Below the pieces are notes generated by a model. That model searched no databases. It was not told the DNA's origin and saw only the letters and a program-made list of their open reading frames with translations. Shown piece by piece: positions 62,854 through 64,000 of a stretch of 64,000 nt of DNA. This stretch comes from UBA11986 sp963734955 (GTDB taxonomy: Bacteria; Bacteroidota; Ignavibacteria; UBA10030; UBA6906): the NCBI GenBank assembly GCA_963734955.1, contig CAVTJO010000009.1, forward strand, positions 44,512 to 108,511, written 5' to 3'. Numbering within the stretch: the first letter of the stretch is position 1; every line of letters begins with the position of its first letter. The position numbers were made by a program, and so were the translations under genes.

Positions 62854-63846
62854 TTACGCTTCACGATGGCAACTGTAGCACGCAGGGCTTGCGTAGGAGT
62901 ATCGAGTTACATGCAAGTGGCGGGCATTCGTGTCACCTTCCCCATGGCAACCCAGGCATGAATATGCAGTGAAGTTTGCCGGGTATTGATGACAGTCGGA
63001 ACAGGCAGACCACAAGTTTCGATGCCGACCAATGAAGATCCTGAAATTCTGTTGATCGTGCGTGAACACCGATGGCCTCCACGCAGTCGTTGAGTGGCAA
63101 GGGCTACAATCTCGCGGAAAGTTTGCCATGACATGATTTGGGTTCACCGATTGCCTGAACTGCGTTTGATGACACCGGTAGCAGTCGATGTACTGAAGCT
63201 TGTAGTCGGAATTCACGTGACAGGATTGGCACGGTGCTCCTACGTGGGCACCTGTCATCGAGAAATGCGTCGCGCTGTGGTCGAATGCAACTGAACGCCA
63301 CATCTTAGTTGAATGGCACAAGGTGCAATCCCGATTGAAGCCAGCGCTGATATGATCCGGGTTTATCGAATTTTGGTATTTCTCTTGATGACATTGGTAG
63401 CACCCCGTGAACACTAGCTTGAAATTCCCATCGATGTGGCAAACTCGGCACGGGACAGCTTCGTGAGCTCCCGTCAGTAGCAAGCGACCCTTTTCGTGCC
63501 CGCGCATCATGTGGGGACCGAGCCAGGCCTGGGTGGTATGGCACTGTGCGCAATTGTCGCCATGCTCACCCGCATGAACATCTGCATGGCATGGAGAACA
63601 ACCGGGCGTCCGTGAGGAAAACTGCAGAGACTCATGGCAGGCAGTGCACTTGATGCTCCTGTGCTGGTCGGTCAAAACGAAGCCCGTCGATGAGTGGTCA
63701 AACACACTATCAGTCCTCATCTCTCGCAACCCCACTGGATGGCACACCCCGCAATCAAACTTGATCAGACCGTGCGGGGATCCCTGTGCAAATGACATTG
63801 TCCCGAAAACGATGCAGCATGCGAGTGGAATGATTCGTGCGGGCAT
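62854..63846 (-). CDS. Exported 13-haem cytochrome c
   Basis: A 330-residue protein with signal peptide (MPARIIPLACCIVFGTMSFA). Thirteen CxxCH haem-binding motifs can be counted: CGVCH, CTACH, CSPCH, CAQCH, CRVCH, CYQCH, CTLCH, CQSCH, CYRCH, CSPCH, CSDCH, CLGCH and CYSCH. Between them, repeats such as HSATHFSMTGAHVGAPCQSC and HSSTGFVLTDQHRSIKC with conserved histidines (FVLTDQHRSI, FSMTGAHVGA, LLLTGAHEAV) provide distal ligands and show internal duplication. It has no fused oxidoreductase domain. It should sit in the periplasm and carry electrons. It is encoded 0.6 kb from the CheY gene and ~1.6 kb from the cupredoxin operon, on the same strand, suggesting one redox locus. It ends the recognisable genes of the window. 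Confidence 0.93.
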   Translation of the reverse strand: MPARIIPLACCIVFGTMSFAQGSPHGLIKFDCGVCHPVGLREMRTDSVFDHSSTGFVLTDQHRSIKCTACHESLQFSSRTPGCSPCHADVHAGEHGDNCAQCHTTQAWLGPHMMRGHEKGRLLLTGAHEAVPCRVCHIDGNFKLVFTGCYQCHQEKYQNSINPDHISAGFNRDCTLCHSTKMWRSVAFDHSATHFSMTGAHVGAPCQSCHVNSDYKLQYIDCYRCHQTQFRQSVNPNHVMANFPRDCSPCHSTTAWRPSVFTHDQQNFRIFIGRHRNLWSACSDCHQYPANFTAYSCLGCHGEGDTNARHLHVTRYSYASPACYSCHREA

Positions 63847-64000
63847 CCTTCCTCTTTTCTACACAATTGTTCCATGGTGATAACAAGAAAGCCTCCTTGT
63901 CCGGATGGCTTCAGACTTAAGAGGCTCTATGGGAAGAAACGAATGGGATGAATGTAACATTTCCCGGATCGAACTTCAACAACGTGATCCGGTATTTCCG
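63847..64000. other. Right-edge sequence upstream of the cytochrome gene
   Basis: This 154-base stretch has no recognisable gene. It includes the promoter region of the 13-haem cytochrome, read to the left, but no consensus promoter, operator or terminator can be named. Confidence 0.4.

Noticed and set aside
1..64000. CRISPR arrays, tRNA, rRNA or phage attachment sites
   Set aside because: No repeat-spacer pattern, no tRNA-like cloverleaf with a CCA end and no rRNA stretch was recognised by eye.

Overview
The window looks like a chromosomal piece of a Gram-negative bacterium of the FCB group, most like Ignavibacteria or a related Bacteroidota lineage. The main reasons are three proteins ending in a type IX secretion sorting domain (the NYPNPFNPxTTI.Y motif), TonB-dependent receptors with carboxypeptidase-like N-domains, a periplasmic reg_prop/Y_Y_Y histidine kinase, and a large periplasmic multihaem cytochrome c. 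No rRNA, tRNA, CRISPR array or phage module was recognised.

Layout. 1-9.3 kb: the tail of a secreted BNR/sialidase-fold protein, two TonB-dependent receptors (one FecA-like, one ZnuD-like), each preceded by a paralogous ~300-bp open element and followed by a terminator with almost the same stem, then a YCF48/BNR type IX cargo and a double-HTH regulator. 9.5-13.8 kb: a LytS-type sensor kinase with a reg_prop propeller, its LytTR response regulator, an orphan LytTR protein, and three ~21-bp-spaced repeats upstream of the orphan. 14-16.5 kb: a tandem SnoaL-like lipidless exported protein and a beta-helix type IX cargo. 16.7-44.8 kb: a carbohydrate-use region containing galactokinase, an unusual fusion of a sugar-binding protein to a MalF-type permease, a MalG-type permease, an RbsB/RbsC-like pair without an ATPase gene, a GH38 alpha-mannosidase, three six-hairpin (glycogen-debranching/GH63-like) glycosidases, a large secreted HExxH protein with TSP3 repeats, plus a REP-associated (IS200-like) transposase framed by mirrored hairpins, a CtpA-unrelated M48 protease, an extradiol dioxygenase, an amino acid permease and tandem CheY-like regulators. 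44.8-56 kb: housekeeping genes (FmdB zinc ribbon, CnoX-like thioredoxin, PPK2, uridine kinase, molybdate/sulfate transporter, aminotransferase, DUF3052, EamA exporter, DUF4861, nucleotidyltransferase) and a PhzF fragment. 56-64 kb: a sigma-54 two-component system directly behind a beta-barrel and a cupredoxin gene, then a CheY-like protein and a 13-haem cytochrome c; together they suggest a regulated redox or extracellular electron-transfer module.

How it may work together (inference): polymer-derived mannosides and related sugars are trimmed by the exported and cytoplasmic glycosidases (GH38, debranching-like enzymes), taken up by the fusion MalF/MalG transporter (the ATPase must be encoded elsewhere), and galactose enters glycolysis through GalK.

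A strong caution: at least ten genes (kinase 10754-13779, SnoaL pair, M48 protease twice, RbsC-like permease, transposase, class V aminotransferase, second CheY, HExxH protein, DUF3052, PhzF fragment) are each split by one or more single-base frameshifts while the protein sequence on both sides is otherwise intact. This density is more like residual assembly indels than real gene decay, so the genes are described here as their reconstructed products.
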